Shown in pieces: positions 8,024-18,957 of a stretch of DNA of 64,000 nucleotides. The notes under the pieces were generated by a model that was given only the letters and a program-made list of their open reading frames with translations, was not told where the DNA came from and ran no database searches. A program made the translations under genes and the position numbers. This stretch comes from Sphingomonas sp. SORGH_AS_0950 (lineage in GTDB: Bacteria > Pseudomonadota > Alphaproteobacteria > Sphingomonadales > Sphingomonadaceae): NCBI RefSeq assembly GCF_030818415.1, contig NZ_JAUTAE010000001.1, forward strand, positions 1,676,501-1,740,500. The letters run 5' to 3'. Each line of letters begins with the position of its first letter. Within the stretch, counting starts at the first letter, position 1.

Positions 8024-9004
8024 ATGCGCCTCCTGAAACTCGTCCCCGACAACACGAACATCGACTTTGTCCGCCTGCGCGGCTGGGCGTTCGGGCTGAC
8101 GCTCGCGCTCACCCTGCTGGCGGTCGGCGTGACGTTCGCCAGGGGTCTCAATCTGGGCGTCGACTTTGTCGGCGGCCTGATGATCGAGGAGAAATTCCCC
8201 ACCCCGCCCTCGGCCGACCGCGTGCGTTCGGTCATCGACGGGCTGGGTGTCGGCGAAGCCAATATCCAGACGGTCGGCGACGGCCGGACCATCAGCATCC
8301 GCCTGCCCGCCCCGGCCTCCAACGACGAAGGCGCGACCAACGCCGTCGTCCGCAAGGTCGAGACCGCGCTGGGCCAGCAATTCCCCGGCGCGACCTTCAG
8401 CCGTTACGACACGGTGTCGGGCAAGGTGTCGGGCGAGTTGATCAAGCACGGCGTGCTGGCGGTCGTCCTGGCGATCCTGGGCATCGGCCTGTTCGCCATC
8501 TTCCGCTTCGAATGGCAGTTCGGCGTGTCGACCATCGTCGCCATCGTCCACGACCTTCTCGTCACGCTGGGCTTCTTTGCGATCACCCAGTTCGAGCTGG
8601 ACCTGACGATCATCGCGGCGTTCCTGACCATCATCGGCTATTCGATCAACGACAAGATCGTGATCGACGACCGCATCCGCGAGAATATGCGCCGTTATCG
8701 CAAGATGGACATGCGCGAGATCATCAACCTGTCGGTCAACGAGACGCTGCCGCGCACGGTCATGACCTCGGTCACGATCCTGCTGGCGCTGATCGCGCTG
8801 CTGCTGCTGGGCGGCCATGTGCTGCGCGGCTTCACTGCGGCGATGATCCTGGGCATCGTGGTCGGCACCTATTCGTCGATCTACGTCTCGTCCTCGCTGC
8901 TCATCACGCTGGGCCTGCGCGCCGAGCCGAACCGCGAAAAGCCCGGCACGACCGACAAGCGCAGCATCGCCGACGCCGAGCGCATCACCCCGCGAGAGGG
9001 GTGA
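8024..9004 (+). CDS. secF: Protein translocase subunit SecF
   Basis: SecF (326 residues) is the partner of SecD in the RND-like SecDF motor. It has the N-terminal helix, the LGVDFVGG motif at residues 44-51, and the conserved transmembrane segment IGYSINDKIVIDDRIREN; the commoner family form reads NDTVVV, so the Lys is a variant worth noting but sits in a well-aligned motif. It is the third gene of the yajC-secD-secF operon; the next gene starts 9 nt after its stop and is probably co-transcribed. Confidence 0.97.
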   Translation: MRLLKLVPDNTNIDFVRLRGWAFGLTLALTLLAVGVTFARGLNLGVDFVGGLMIEEKFPTPPSADRVRSVIDGLGVGEANIQTVGDGRTISIRLPAPASNDEGATNAVVRKVETALGQQFPGATFSRYDTVSGKVSGELIKHGVLAVVLAILGIGLFAIFRFEWQFGVSTIVAIVHDLLVTLGFFAITQFELDLTIIAAFLTIIGYSINDKIVIDDRIRENMRRYRKMDMREIINLSVNETLPRTVMTSVTILLALIALLLLGGHVLRGFTAAMILGIVVGTYSSIYVSSSLLITLGLRAEPNREKPGTTDKRSIADAERITPREG

Positions 9005-9013
9005 GCCGGGCGC

Positions 9014-9397
9014 ATGAGCGACTCGATCCGCATCACCCGCGATCCGACCGCCCCCGGCCCGATCGTCCGTGGCTTTGCCGCCACGGGCTTCCGGGTCGGG
9101 GAGATCGCCTACCCTGCGCTGCTGCTCTCGCCCGACTGGCATGAGCCGTGGAGCCCGCCGCCCTTCGAGGCGCTTGATGCACAGGCGGTGGCGTCGCTGA
9201 TCGACGAGGCGCCGGAATTCCTGCTGCTCGGCACCGGCGCGACGCTGCGCCGCGCGCCGCGTGCGCTGATCGAGGCGCTGGAGGCGCGCGGACTGGGCGT
9301 CGAGGCGATGGACAGCCGCGCCGCCGCCCGCGCCTGGGGCGTGCTGCGCTCCGAGGGGCGCAAGATCGTTGCCGCGCTCTACCCGCTCGACGCCTGA
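9014..9397 (+). CDS. Mth938-like domain protein
   Basis: A 127-residue protein of the Mth938/NDUFAF3-like family. Family features visible are IVRGFAATGFRVG near the start, the PEFLLLGTGA strand-loop, and the alternating hydrophobic pattern in AARAWGVLRSEGRKIVAALYPLDA at the end (quoted in parts: RAWGVLRSEGRK, VAALYPL). The eukaryotic relative is an assembly factor for respiratory complex I; the bacterial function is not established. It starts 9 nt after secF, so it is probably in the sec operon. Its last 19 bases overlap the 3' end of the convergent glycosyltransferase gene. Confidence 0.85.
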   Translation: MSDSIRITRDPTAPGPIVRGFAATGFRVGEIAYPALLLSPDWHEPWSPPPFEALDAQAVASLIDEAPEFLLLGTGATLRRAPRALIEALEARGLGVEAMDSRAAARAWGVLRSEGRKIVAALYPLDA

Positions 9398-10575
9398 GCG
9401 GCCGCCTGGCGGCGCGCGACCAGCCCCGCCAGATGCGAATGAAGCGCCGCGGCATTGGCCGCCCAGGTGAAGTCGCGCACCGCCGCGCGCACCGTCCAGG
9501 GGTCGGGTGCCTGCTCCAGGACATCGCGGATCGCATCCGCAAAGGCTTCGGCCTCGGGCGCGGTGATTCGCCCCGCCGTGCGGCTGGTCACCACATCGCC
9601 CGCCCCGCCCGCCGGCGTGATGACGATGGGCGTCCCGCAGGCGAGCGACTCGACCCAGGCATTGGCTAGCCCCTCGGAGGCCGAGGCCAGCGCCATCACA
9701 TTGGCCGCCCCCAGCAGCGGAGGCAGCGCCTGGTGCGGGATGCCGCCGACCAGCTGCACCCGCTCGCCCATGCCCAGCCGGGCGACCTGCACGGCGAGCG
9801 CGTCACGCTCCGGCCCCTCCCCCACGATCAGCAGCTCGACACCGGGCAGCCGGGCGACCGCATCGATCACCACATGATGCCCCTTGCGCGGGATCAGCGC
9901 GCCCAGCGAGACGACCAGCGGCCCCCGAATCCCCAGCGCCCGCTTGGCGGCGGGCCGGTCGATCGGCTGGAAGATCACCTGGTCGACGCCGGTATGATGG
10001 ACCCGTATCCGTTGTCGCGCCACGCCGAGCGCGGCGACGTCGTCGGCCATCGCATCGCTGACCGCCAACAGCCCGTCCGCCCGCGCCGCCGCCCTGGCGA
10101 CCTGATGGCGGGTGGCCGGGGCCCGCCCCCAATGATGGATGTCCGCGCCGCGCGCCTTGATCGAGACCGGCACGCCATAGCGCCGCCCCAGCGCCACCGC
10201 CGCCGGGCCATCGGGAAAGAAGAAGGAGGCATCGATCACGTCGAACCGCTGCTCCTCCCACAGCCGGTCGAGCAGCGGGCACAGCGCCCGGACGAGCGCG
10301 GCGACATGGAACCGCCCGCCCGTCCCCGGCAGCGTCACGAAGCGCGGCCGGGCGACCGACAGCCCATGCCATGTCTCCGCCACCGGCAGCGCGGCCTGCG
10401 CCCGGAACCGGGCGGCGCGCGCCAGCGGCCAGACCGGCAAGCCGATCGGCGCGACCACGCGCACCGAAACACCGGGCCGCTGCGCCAGCGCCGCCGTCTG
10501 CCGCTCGACGAAAATGCCGAAATTGGGGCGCGTGGCATCGGGAAACAGGCTCGACAGGGTCAGGACGTTCAGCAT
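9379..10575 (-). CDS. GT4-family glycosyltransferase
   Basis: A 398-residue GT-B-fold glycosyltransferase. The N-terminal acceptor domain begins LNVLTLSSLFPDATRPNFG, and the C-terminal nucleotide-sugar domain contains VSLGALIPRKGHH, LLIVGEGPERDAL and the E-x7-E region ASASEGLANAWVESLACGTP, which define family GT4. The acceptor and sugar cannot be told from sequence; such enzymes usually build exopolysaccharide or lipid-linked glycans. ATG 10575 gives the family N-terminus, ten residues inside the longest frame. The 3' end overlaps the Mth938-like gene by 19 bp tail to tail. It is divergent from the S41 peptidase gene and stands apart from any obvious polysaccharide cluster. Confidence 0.88.
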   Translation of the reverse strand: MLNVLTLSSLFPDATRPNFGIFVERQTAALAQRPGVSVRVVAPIGLPVWPLARAARFRAQAALPVAETWHGLSVARPRFVTLPGTGGRFHVAALVRALCPLLDRLWEEQRFDVIDASFFFPDGPAAVALGRRYGVPVSIKARGADIHHWGRAPATRHQVARAAARADGLLAVSDAMADDVAALGVARQRIRVHHTGVDQVIFQPIDRPAAKRALGIRGPLVVSLGALIPRKGHHVVIDAVARLPGVELLIVGEGPERDALAVQVARLGMGERVQLVGGIPHQALPPLLGAANVMALASASEGLANAWVESLACGTPIVITPAGGAGDVVTSRTAGRITAPEAEAFADAIRDVLEQAPDPWTVRAAVRDFTWAANAAALHSHLAGLVARRQAAAQASSG

Positions 10576-10809
10576 CAATCCTTCAACTCCGGTCGGCGCG
10601 CCCACGATGCGCGACGCTCATCCTAGCCCGGAAACGGGTGGTGGCAAAAACCATGGCCGCGAAAGATGATGGACATGCGATCATCTTGCGCGATCAAATA
10701 CCCATCCTGACTCGCCACAGTTAAGAATTGTTCATCAACGCGACAGATCGTTCCTGACACAGTTACGGCCATGGGCTATCCAGTCCAGACCAACAGGGTG
10801 GGACATTTC

Positions 10810-12255
10810 ATGACGCGATTCGGACGTTTGGGCACGATGCTGGCCCTGGCCGCGACGCTGGCGGGCTGTGGCGGCGATGGCGGGTCGAACACGATCACCC
10901 CTTCGGGCGGGGGCGGCTCGGGGGGCGGCTCGAGCGGCACCGCGACGAACGGCTGCTCGCTGCGCAACCGGCAGAACTGGGTCGCGGCGCAGATGAACGA
11001 ATGGTATCTCTTCCCCGAGACGCTGCCCGCCAGCCTCGACCCGACCCCCTATTCCACCGTCAGCGACTATATCGACGCGCTGACCGCGACAGCACGGGCG
11101 CAGCGCAAGGATCGCTATTTCACCTACATCACCTCCATCAAGGAGGAGGATGCCTATTATAATTCGGGTGCGGATGCGGGCTTCGGCTTCCGCCTGACCG
11201 CCGACGCCTCGCAGACCAGGCTGATGGTCGCCGAGTCGTTCGAAAGCGGCGCCGCGCTGGCCGCCGGTATCGATCGCGGGACCGAGATTCGCGGCATCGG
11301 CACCACGACCGCCAATATCCAGTCGATCGCCGACATCGTTCGCGCCGATCCGAATAACGGCCTGTCCAACGCGCTCGGTCCCGATACGGCGGGCACGACC
11401 CGCGTGCTCCAGGTCGCCGACACGTCGGGCAATGTCCGCACCGTCACGCTGACCAAGTCGGCCTTCACGCTCCAGCCGGTGTCGCCCAATTACGGCACCC
11501 AGGTCATCGTCGAGAACGGCCAGCGTTACGGCTATATCAATCTGCGCACCTTCATCAGCACCGCCGATCCGCAGCTGCGCGCCGCCTTCGCCACCTTCAA
11601 GCAGCAGGGCATCACCCAGGTCGTCGTCGACCTGCGCTATAATGGCGGCGGTGCGATCACCATTGCCGACCTGTTCAACAACCTGCTGGGCGGCAATCGC
11701 CAGACGTCGGACGTGATGGGCTATACCGCCTTCCGCGCCAGCAAGGCGTCGAACAACACCACCACCTATTTCGCGCCCCAGGCTGAATCGATCGTACCGA
11801 CCCGGCTTGCCTTTATCGGCACGGGCGGCACCGCCTCGGCCAGCGAATTGGTGGTGAACCGCACCCTGCCCTATATGGGGTCCAATAGCGGGCTGATCGG
11901 CGCCAACACCTATGGCAAGCCGGTGGGGCAGATCGCGCTCGACAAGAGCGAGTGCGACGACCGGCTGCGCGTCATCGCCATCTCGATCCAGAACGCCAAT
12001 CAGCAGGGCGGCTATTATAACGGCCTGGCCAGCGTCGTGCCCGCCAGTTGCAAGGCGGGCGACGACCTGACCCGCAAGATGGGCGATCCGCAGGAAGCCT
12101 CGACCCGCGCCGCGCTGGACTTCCTTCAGGGCAAGACCTGCACCCCGATCAGCGCCTCGACCGCGACGGCGCAGTCGCTGTCGGGCGGCGCGCGCAAGCT
12201 GCTCCAGCCCGAACGCCCCTCGGTCGCGCAGCGCGACGTGCCGGGCCTGTTCTGA
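10810..12255 (+). CDS. S41-family peptidase lipoprotein
   Basis: A 481-residue secreted protease of the C-terminal-processing (S41/Tsp) family. Starting at ATG 10810 the protein has a lipoprotein signal with LAGC (Cys20) and then a Gly/Ser-rich tether; the in-frame ATG at 10771 would bury the signal. The catalytic region shows VVVDLRYNGGG, then GGTASASEL with putative nucleophile Ser343 and TYGKPVGQ with putative general-base Lys370. A degenerate PDZ-like stretch (residues about 130-190) precedes it. Substrate unknown. It is monocistronic, ending at a strong bidirectional terminator shared with manA. Confidence 0.88.
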   Translation: MTRFGRLGTMLALAATLAGCGGDGGSNTITPSGGGGSGGGSSGTATNGCSLRNRQNWVAAQMNEWYLFPETLPASLDPTPYSTVSDYIDALTATARAQRKDRYFTYITSIKEEDAYYNSGADAGFGFRLTADASQTRLMVAESFESGAALAAGIDRGTEIRGIGTTTANIQSIADIVRADPNNGLSNALGPDTAGTTRVLQVADTSGNVRTVTLTKSAFTLQPVSPNYGTQVIVENGQRYGYINLRTFISTADPQLRAAFATFKQQGITQVVVDLRYNGGGAITIADLFNNLLGGNRQTSDVMGYTAFRASKASNNTTTYFAPQAESIVPTRLAFIGTGGTASASELVVNRTLPYMGSNSGLIGANTYGKPVGQIALDKSECDDRLRVIAISIQNANQQGGYYNGLASVVPASCKAGDDLTRKMGDPQEASTRAALDFLQGKTCTPISASTATAQSLSGGARKLLQPERPSVAQRDVPGLF

Positions 12256-12257
12256 TA

Positions 12258-12299
12258 CGAAAACGCCCCTCCGGCCATAAGGCGGGAGGGGCGCTTTTC
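12258..12299. terminator. Bidirectional terminator between S41 peptidase and manA
   Basis: The hairpin arms AAACGCCCCTCC and GGGAGGGGCGCTTTT flank a short loop, with an A-run on the left and a T-run on the right, so it can work for both convergent genes. Confidence 0.8.
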
Positions 12300-12316
12300 C
12301 GTCCGGGACCTCTGGC

Positions 12317-13141
12317 TTACAGCCGCTGCGTCCCCGCATAGGCGAACAGCGCATCGCCGTCGCCCGACAGCGTAACCGTCTCGGCACCGGTGACGGTCAG
12401 GCACTGGCCCGCCTGGAACGCGACACCCGCGACCTCGCCCGATCCGGTGATCGGGATCAGCCAGGCCGTCCGCCCCTCGGGCAGCGCCACGACGTGCTCG
12501 CCCGCCGCCCAGCGTTCCAGCACGAATTTCGGCCCCTCGACCAGGATATCGCGCCCCTCGCCCGCCGGCCCCGGCGAGACGATCGGCTGATAGGGGGTCA
12601 GATGCGCGACATCGACCCCGTCCTCCAGATGCAGCTCGCGGTCGCTGCCATAGTCGTAGAGGCGATAGGTGGTCTCGCTGTTCTGCTGCACCTCGATCAC
12701 GGTCAGCCCCGCGCCGATCGCATGGATGGTGCCCGACGGCGCGTAATAGAAATCGCCCTCCTTGACCGGCACCCAGTCGAGATCGGCCTCGACCGAGCCG
12801 TCGCGGGCGTCGGCGCGCAGCTGTTCCTTGGTCATCGGCGCCTTGGGGCCCAGCGCGATGGTCGAATCGGGTTCGGCGGTCAGGATGGTCCAGCATTCGT
12901 CCTTGCCGCGCGGCAGGCCACGGGCATGGGCCTGTTCGTCGTCGGGATGGACCTGGACCGACAGCTTCTCGCTGGTGAACAGATATTTGATGAGCAGGTC
13001 GGGCGAGGTGTCGCCCGGCGCCTGGAACCAGACCTCGCCGATCGGCGCGCCGTCGGCGGGCGCATCCTCGAAGCCGGGATACAGGGTATGGCGGCCCCAG
13101 GGCTTTTCGACGCGGTGGGTATGGAGCAGCGTGGCGGGCAT
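12317..13141 (-). CDS. manA: Mannose-6-phosphate isomerase (cupin type)
   Basis: A 274-residue class I phosphomannose isomerase interconverting fructose-6-P and mannose-6-P, the entry to GDP-mannose. Motifs: RVEKPWG at the start, SVQVHPDDEQAH (zinc-binding His pair), and PSGTIHAIGAGL with the downstream Glu of VIEVQQNSETTYRLYDYG (given in parts). The family's C-terminal cupin half is shortened but present. ATG 13141 is the conserved start; the frame is open 33 codons further upstream. It is convergent with the S41 peptidase gene. It could supply mannose to the PMT/polyprenyl-mannose genes at 39-42 kb, but no physical linkage shows this. Confidence 0.92.
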   Translation of the reverse strand: MPATLLHTHRVEKPWGRHTLYPGFEDAPADGAPIGEVWFQAPGDTSPDLLIKYLFTSEKLSVQVHPDDEQAHARGLPRGKDECWTILTAEPDSTIALGPKAPMTKEQLRADARDGSVEADLDWVPVKEGDFYYAPSGTIHAIGAGLTVIEVQQNSETTYRLYDYGSDRELHLEDGVDVAHLTPYQPIVSPGPAGEGRDILVEGPKFVLERWAAGEHVVALPEGRTAWLIPITGSGEVAGVAFQAGQCLTVTGAETVTLSGDGDALFAYAGTQRL

Positions 13142-13321
13142 GGGTCTATCTTCCTTCCGATCGGGCGACGGGAAAACCGTCGGCGCCATGGGCCGTTCCG
13201 CCCTGCCCCGCCCATGCCGCGACCCATATGTCGATGGCAAGCCGCGTCGTTTCGCATCCGTCGCAGACGCATGTGCGGAAGGACTGTTCCCCGCCGTCCG
13301 GCTGCGCTAAGGACATGCGCG

Positions 13322-14257
13322 ATGCGTAACCCCCGTTCCCGTGCGCTGTCGCTGGCGCTCATCGCCGCACTGGCCCTTCCGATCGCGGGTTGCGCCCGCA
13401 ACCGTACCCGCACCGACCTGCCTTATGTCGCGCGCGACGTCGGCACGCTCTATACCGCCGCCAAGAACCGGCTGGATCAGGGCCGCTACAAGGAGGCCGC
13501 GCTGCTGTTCGACGAGGTGGAGCGTCAGCACCCCTATTCGATCTGGGCCCGCCGCGCGCAGCTGATGAGCGCGTTCAGCTATTATCTGGGCCGCGACTAT
13601 ACCCAGTCGATCCAGTCGGCGCAGCGTTTCATCTCGGTCCATCCCGGCAATCGCGACGCGCCCTATGCCTATTATCTGATCGCGCTCGGCTATTACGAGC
13701 AGATCCAGGACGTCACCCGCGACCAGAAGATCACCCGCCAGGCGCTCGATGCGCTGGGTGAGCTGATGCGCCGCTATCCCAATTCACGCTACGCGGCCGA
13801 TGCCCGGCTGAAGGTCGATCTGGTCAACGATCACCTGGCGGGCAAGGAAATGGAGATCGGCCGCTTCTACGAGGACCGGCACCAGTGGCTGGCCGCGTCG
13901 ATGCGCTTCCGCACCGTGGTCGACAAGTACCAGACGACCAGCCACACGCCCGAGGCGCTGCTGCGGCTGACCGAGACCTATCTGGCGCTGGGCGTGCGTC
14001 CCGAGGCGGAGCGCGCCGCCGCCGTGCTGGGCGCCAATTATCCGGGCAGCGACTGGTATAACCGCGCCTACAAGCTGATGCGCGAATATCCGGTCGAGAC
14101 GATCCCGCCGATCCAGCCGGGCCAGCCCGTGGTGCCGCAGGGCACGCCGGGTTCGGTCAACGTCACCCTGCCGGGCAGCGCGGGCAACGCCACCCCCAGC
14201 GCCGCCGCACCGGGCCGCCCGACCCCGACGGGCAACAACAGCTCGCCGACCGGCTAA
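13322..14257 (+). CDS. bamD: Outer membrane assembly lipoprotein BamD
   Basis: BamD is the essential lipoprotein partner of BamA in beta-barrel insertion. The 311-residue protein has a lipoprotein signal with IAGC (Cys24) and then TPR-type repeats beginning at LYTAAKNRLDQGRYKEAALL; the segments FDEVERQHPYS and AQRFISVHPGNRDAPYAYYL are BamD hallmarks. The C-terminal 50 residues are Pro/Gly/Asn-rich and likely disordered. ATG 13322 is the first start giving the signal peptide. It is separate from the rest of the BAM genes and is followed by a REP cluster and recN. Confidence 0.94.
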   Translation: MRNPRSRALSLALIAALALPIAGCARNRTRTDLPYVARDVGTLYTAAKNRLDQGRYKEAALLFDEVERQHPYSIWARRAQLMSAFSYYLGRDYTQSIQSAQRFISVHPGNRDAPYAYYLIALGYYEQIQDVTRDQKITRQALDALGELMRRYPNSRYAADARLKVDLVNDHLAGKEMEIGRFYEDRHQWLAASMRFRTVVDKYQTTSHTPEALLRLTETYLALGVRPEAERAAAVLGANYPGSDWYNRAYKLMREYPVETIPPIQPGQPVVPQGTPGSVNVTLPGSAGNATPSAAAPGRPTPTGNNSSPTG

Positions 14258-14265
14258 GCCTTTTT

Positions 14266-14385
14266 CCTCCCCTGCAAGGGGAGATGGCAGGCCGCTGGCC
14301 TGACGGGAGGGGTGTCGCGCGCTCGACAGGGCGCCCCCCTCCGTCAGCTTCGCTGCCCCCCCTCCTCCCGCAGGGGAGGAAGGCC
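14266..14385. repeat. REP-like palindrome cluster
   Basis: CCTCCCCTGCAAGGGGAG, a GC-rich imperfect palindrome around GCCGCTGGC, and an inverted pair CCCCTCCGTCAGC / GACGGGAGGGG with a final CTCCTCCCGCAGGGGAGGAAGG. The cluster occupies most of the bamD-recN gap and belongs to the same family as 5584-5706 and 50311-50480. Confidence 0.75.
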
Positions 14386-14472
14386 ATGTATCGCGCCCCA
14401 CCCGAACAAATCGGGATCATTTTCGCGCAGGGGGGATAACATCGCGCGGCATTTGGCTTTATATCGCGCCCC

Positions 14473-16137
14473 ATGCTGACCGCGCTGTCCATCCGTGATG
14501 TCGTGCTGATCGAGGCGCTCGACCTCGATTTCGGCCAAGGCCTGGGCGTCCTGACGGGCGAGACGGGCGCCGGTAAATCCATCCTGCTCGACGCGCTGGG
14601 CCTGGCCCTTGGCGGGCGCGGCGACAGCGGCCTTGTCCGCCATGGCGCGGGCCAGGCGATCGTCACCGCCAGCTTCGAGCCCCCCGCCCCCGACAGCCGC
14701 CTCGCCACGATCCTCGACGATGCGGGCATCGCGGTCGAGCCGGGCGAGCCGCTGATCGTCCGCCGCCAGGTCAAGGCCGATGGCGGCAGCCGGGGCTTCG
14801 TCAACAGCCAGCCCGCCTCCGCCGCGCTGCTGCGCGAGATCGCGCCCTTCCTGGTCGAGATCCACGGCCAGCATGACGATCGCGGACTGCTGAACCCGCG
14901 CGGCCACCGGATGATGCTCGACAGTTTCGGGCGGATCGACACCGGCGCGGTCGCCGCCGCCTGGACGAAGCTGCGCGAGGCGGAGACGGCGCTGGCCACC
15001 GCGCGCGAGGAGATCGAGACGGCGGCGCGCGACCGCGAATGGCTGGAACATGCGGTCGCCGAACTCACCAAGCTCGCCCCCGAACCGGGCGAGGAGGAAT
15101 CGCTGGCCGACCGGCGGCGCACCATGCAGCGTTCGGAAAAGATCGCGGGCGAATTGTCCGCGATCGAGGACCATTTGCAGGGCTCCGACGGCGCGCTGGC
15201 GGGACTTCGCCAGGCGGCCCGTGTGCTGGAGCGGATCGGCGAGGATCACCCCGCGCTGGCCGAGGCGCTGGCCGCCATCGACCGCGCGGTGATCGAGGCG
15301 TCGCTGGCCGAGGAGCGGCTGGCCGATGCGCATCGCGAGCTCGCCTACGATCCCCGCGCGCTGGAGGAGGACGAGGCCCGGCTGTTCGAGCTGCGCGGCA
15401 TGGCGCGCAAGCACCGGGTCCAGCCCGACGACCTGGCCGAACTGACCGAACAGCTGCGCGGGCGGCTGGAGCGGCTGGATGCGGGCGAAGAAGGGATCGG
15501 TCGGCTGGAGGCCGCCGTCGCGACCGCGCGCGCGTCCTATGACAAGGCCGCGGCCCAGATTTCCACGGCGCGCGCCGCCGCCGCCGAACGGCTGGATCAG
15601 GCGGTGAAGAGCGAACTCGCCCCGCTCAAGCTGGACGCCGCGCGGTTCCGCACCGTGGTCGCCACCGTCGAGCCGTCCGGCTGGTCGGCAGCGGGCAAGG
15701 ATCGGGTCGAGTTCGAGATTTCGACCAACCCCGGCGCGCCCTTCGCCCCGCTGATGAAGATCGCCAGCGGCGGCGAATTGTCGCGTTTCATCCTGGCGCT
15801 GAAGGTCGCGCTGGCCGAGGAAGGCGGCGCGACGACGATGATCTTCGACGAGATCGATCGCGGCGTCGGCGGCGCGGTCGCCTCCGCGATCGGCGACCGG
15901 CTGCACCGGCTGGCGCGGCGGACCCAGTTGCTGGTCGTGACCCACAGCCCGCAGGTGGCGGCGCGCGGCGCGGCGCATCTGCTGATCGCCAAGAGCCATG
16001 ACGGCACCGTCACCCGCACCGGGGTCCGCGCCTTGAGCGAGGCGGAACGGCGCGAGGAGATTGCCCGGATGCTGTCGGGTGCGACGATCACCGACGAAGC
16101 CCGCGCCCAGGCCGACCGACTGCTCGAAACGCTGTAG
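14473..16137 (+). CDS. recN: DNA repair protein RecN
   Basis: RecN is an SMC-like ATPase acting early in double-strand-break repair. The 554-residue protein starts with LTALSIRDVVLIEALDLDF, has Walker A GETGAGKS at residues 29-36, VEIHGQHDDRGLL shortly after, a long central coiled coil (about residues 160-370, Ala/Glu/Arg-rich), and the C-terminal ABC signature ASGGELSRFILALK followed by Walker B TMIFDEIDRGVGG and the switch His in VTHSPQVAA. Length and order are normal. It is monocistronic. Confidence 0.97.
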   Translation: MLTALSIRDVVLIEALDLDFGQGLGVLTGETGAGKSILLDALGLALGGRGDSGLVRHGAGQAIVTASFEPPAPDSRLATILDDAGIAVEPGEPLIVRRQVKADGGSRGFVNSQPASAALLREIAPFLVEIHGQHDDRGLLNPRGHRMMLDSFGRIDTGAVAAAWTKLREAETALATAREEIETAARDREWLEHAVAELTKLAPEPGEEESLADRRRTMQRSEKIAGELSAIEDHLQGSDGALAGLRQAARVLERIGEDHPALAEALAAIDRAVIEASLAEERLADAHRELAYDPRALEEDEARLFELRGMARKHRVQPDDLAELTEQLRGRLERLDAGEEGIGRLEAAVATARASYDKAAAQISTARAAAAERLDQAVKSELAPLKLDAARFRTVVATVEPSGWSAAGKDRVEFEISTNPGAPFAPLMKIASGGELSRFILALKVALAEEGGATTMIFDEIDRGVGGAVASAIGDRLHRLARRTQLLVVTHSPQVAARGAAHLLIAKSHDGTVTRTGVRALSEAERREEIARMLSGATITDEARAQADRLLETL

Positions 16138-16163
16138 GCGACGCCAATGCGATTTTATATCTG

Positions 16164-16403
16164 ATGTCGATCAGTTATGAAGGCGATGCGTTCGATCCTT
16201 GCGCACGCCTTCAACGGATTCATCGCATGCCCGTCACTCTGCCTTTCACGCCCGCTCCGCCCAGTGCAAACGATATGACGGCATTGGTGGCGGGACTGCG
16301 TTCCTGCCTTGCGCTGGCGGATCGACTCGACCTGCCGATGGTCGGCATCCATCTGGAACAGGCCCGGTCATGGCTGATCGCCCATGGCTATGACGAGGCA
16401 TAG
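16164..16403 (+). CDS. Small hypothetical protein
   Basis: An uncharacterised 79-residue frame between recN and ligA. The second half (LVAGLRSCLALADRLDLPMVGIHLEQARSWL, shown here only to indicate an amphipathic helical pair ending at HGYDEA) reads like a genuine short helical protein. The true start may be the in-frame ATG at 16227 (MPVTLPF) or 16275. No signal peptide or membrane helix. No domain recognised. Confidence 0.5.
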   Translation: MSISYEGDAFDPCARLQRIHRMPVTLPFTPAPPSANDMTALVAGLRSCLALADRLDLPMVGIHLEQARSWLIAHGYDEA

Positions 16404-16486
16404 CGCCATCCCCGCGAGACGCCCGTTCCCCGCGACGCCGGACTGACGTCATCGCGGTCTTGATCCCCCGGCGGGGGGTGGACTAG

Positions 16487-18628
<2,142 letters not shown>

Positions 18629-18957
18629 CCCTGCGCGACGCCGCCGCCGAATCATGACGGCGGCGTCACCTTCGCACCGACGGTCGAGCGCCCTTATCGG
18701 CCCTCGCCTGTCGTGACCGAGCGCGCCGCTGGAACCTTGCGAACCGGAAAATCACCGCAATCCGAATGCGATGGCGCTGTGATCGCTCCCATTACCGTTG
18801 CCAAACTGCAACGCCCGGCAATTGAGTGATCACCCCCCTGTCGTAAGCGTGAACTTTGTCACATAACGGCAATGTTCGTCAGTCAGGGGCACGCTCAACC
18901 GAGCCGGAAAACACGGCCGGACCGCGCCGCTTCGCGCGAAAAGGGGACCTTTTATCT
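18629..18957. other. 329-bp gene-free region upstream of the TonB receptor
   Basis: Immediately after ligA a perfect 10-bp inverted repeat (18637-18646 with 18658-18667, GACGCCGCCG/CGGCGGCGTC) could end ligA transcription, though no T-run follows. The remainder carries no gene; it presumably holds the receptor promoter, but I could not pick a convincing -35/-10 pair. An AAGGGG ribosome-binding site precedes the ATG at 18958. Confidence 0.5.

Noticed and set aside
18731..18755. GGAAC at 18731 as an EcfG promoter for the TonB receptor
   Set aside because: No GTT at 16-17 bases downstream, and it is over 200 bases from the start codon.
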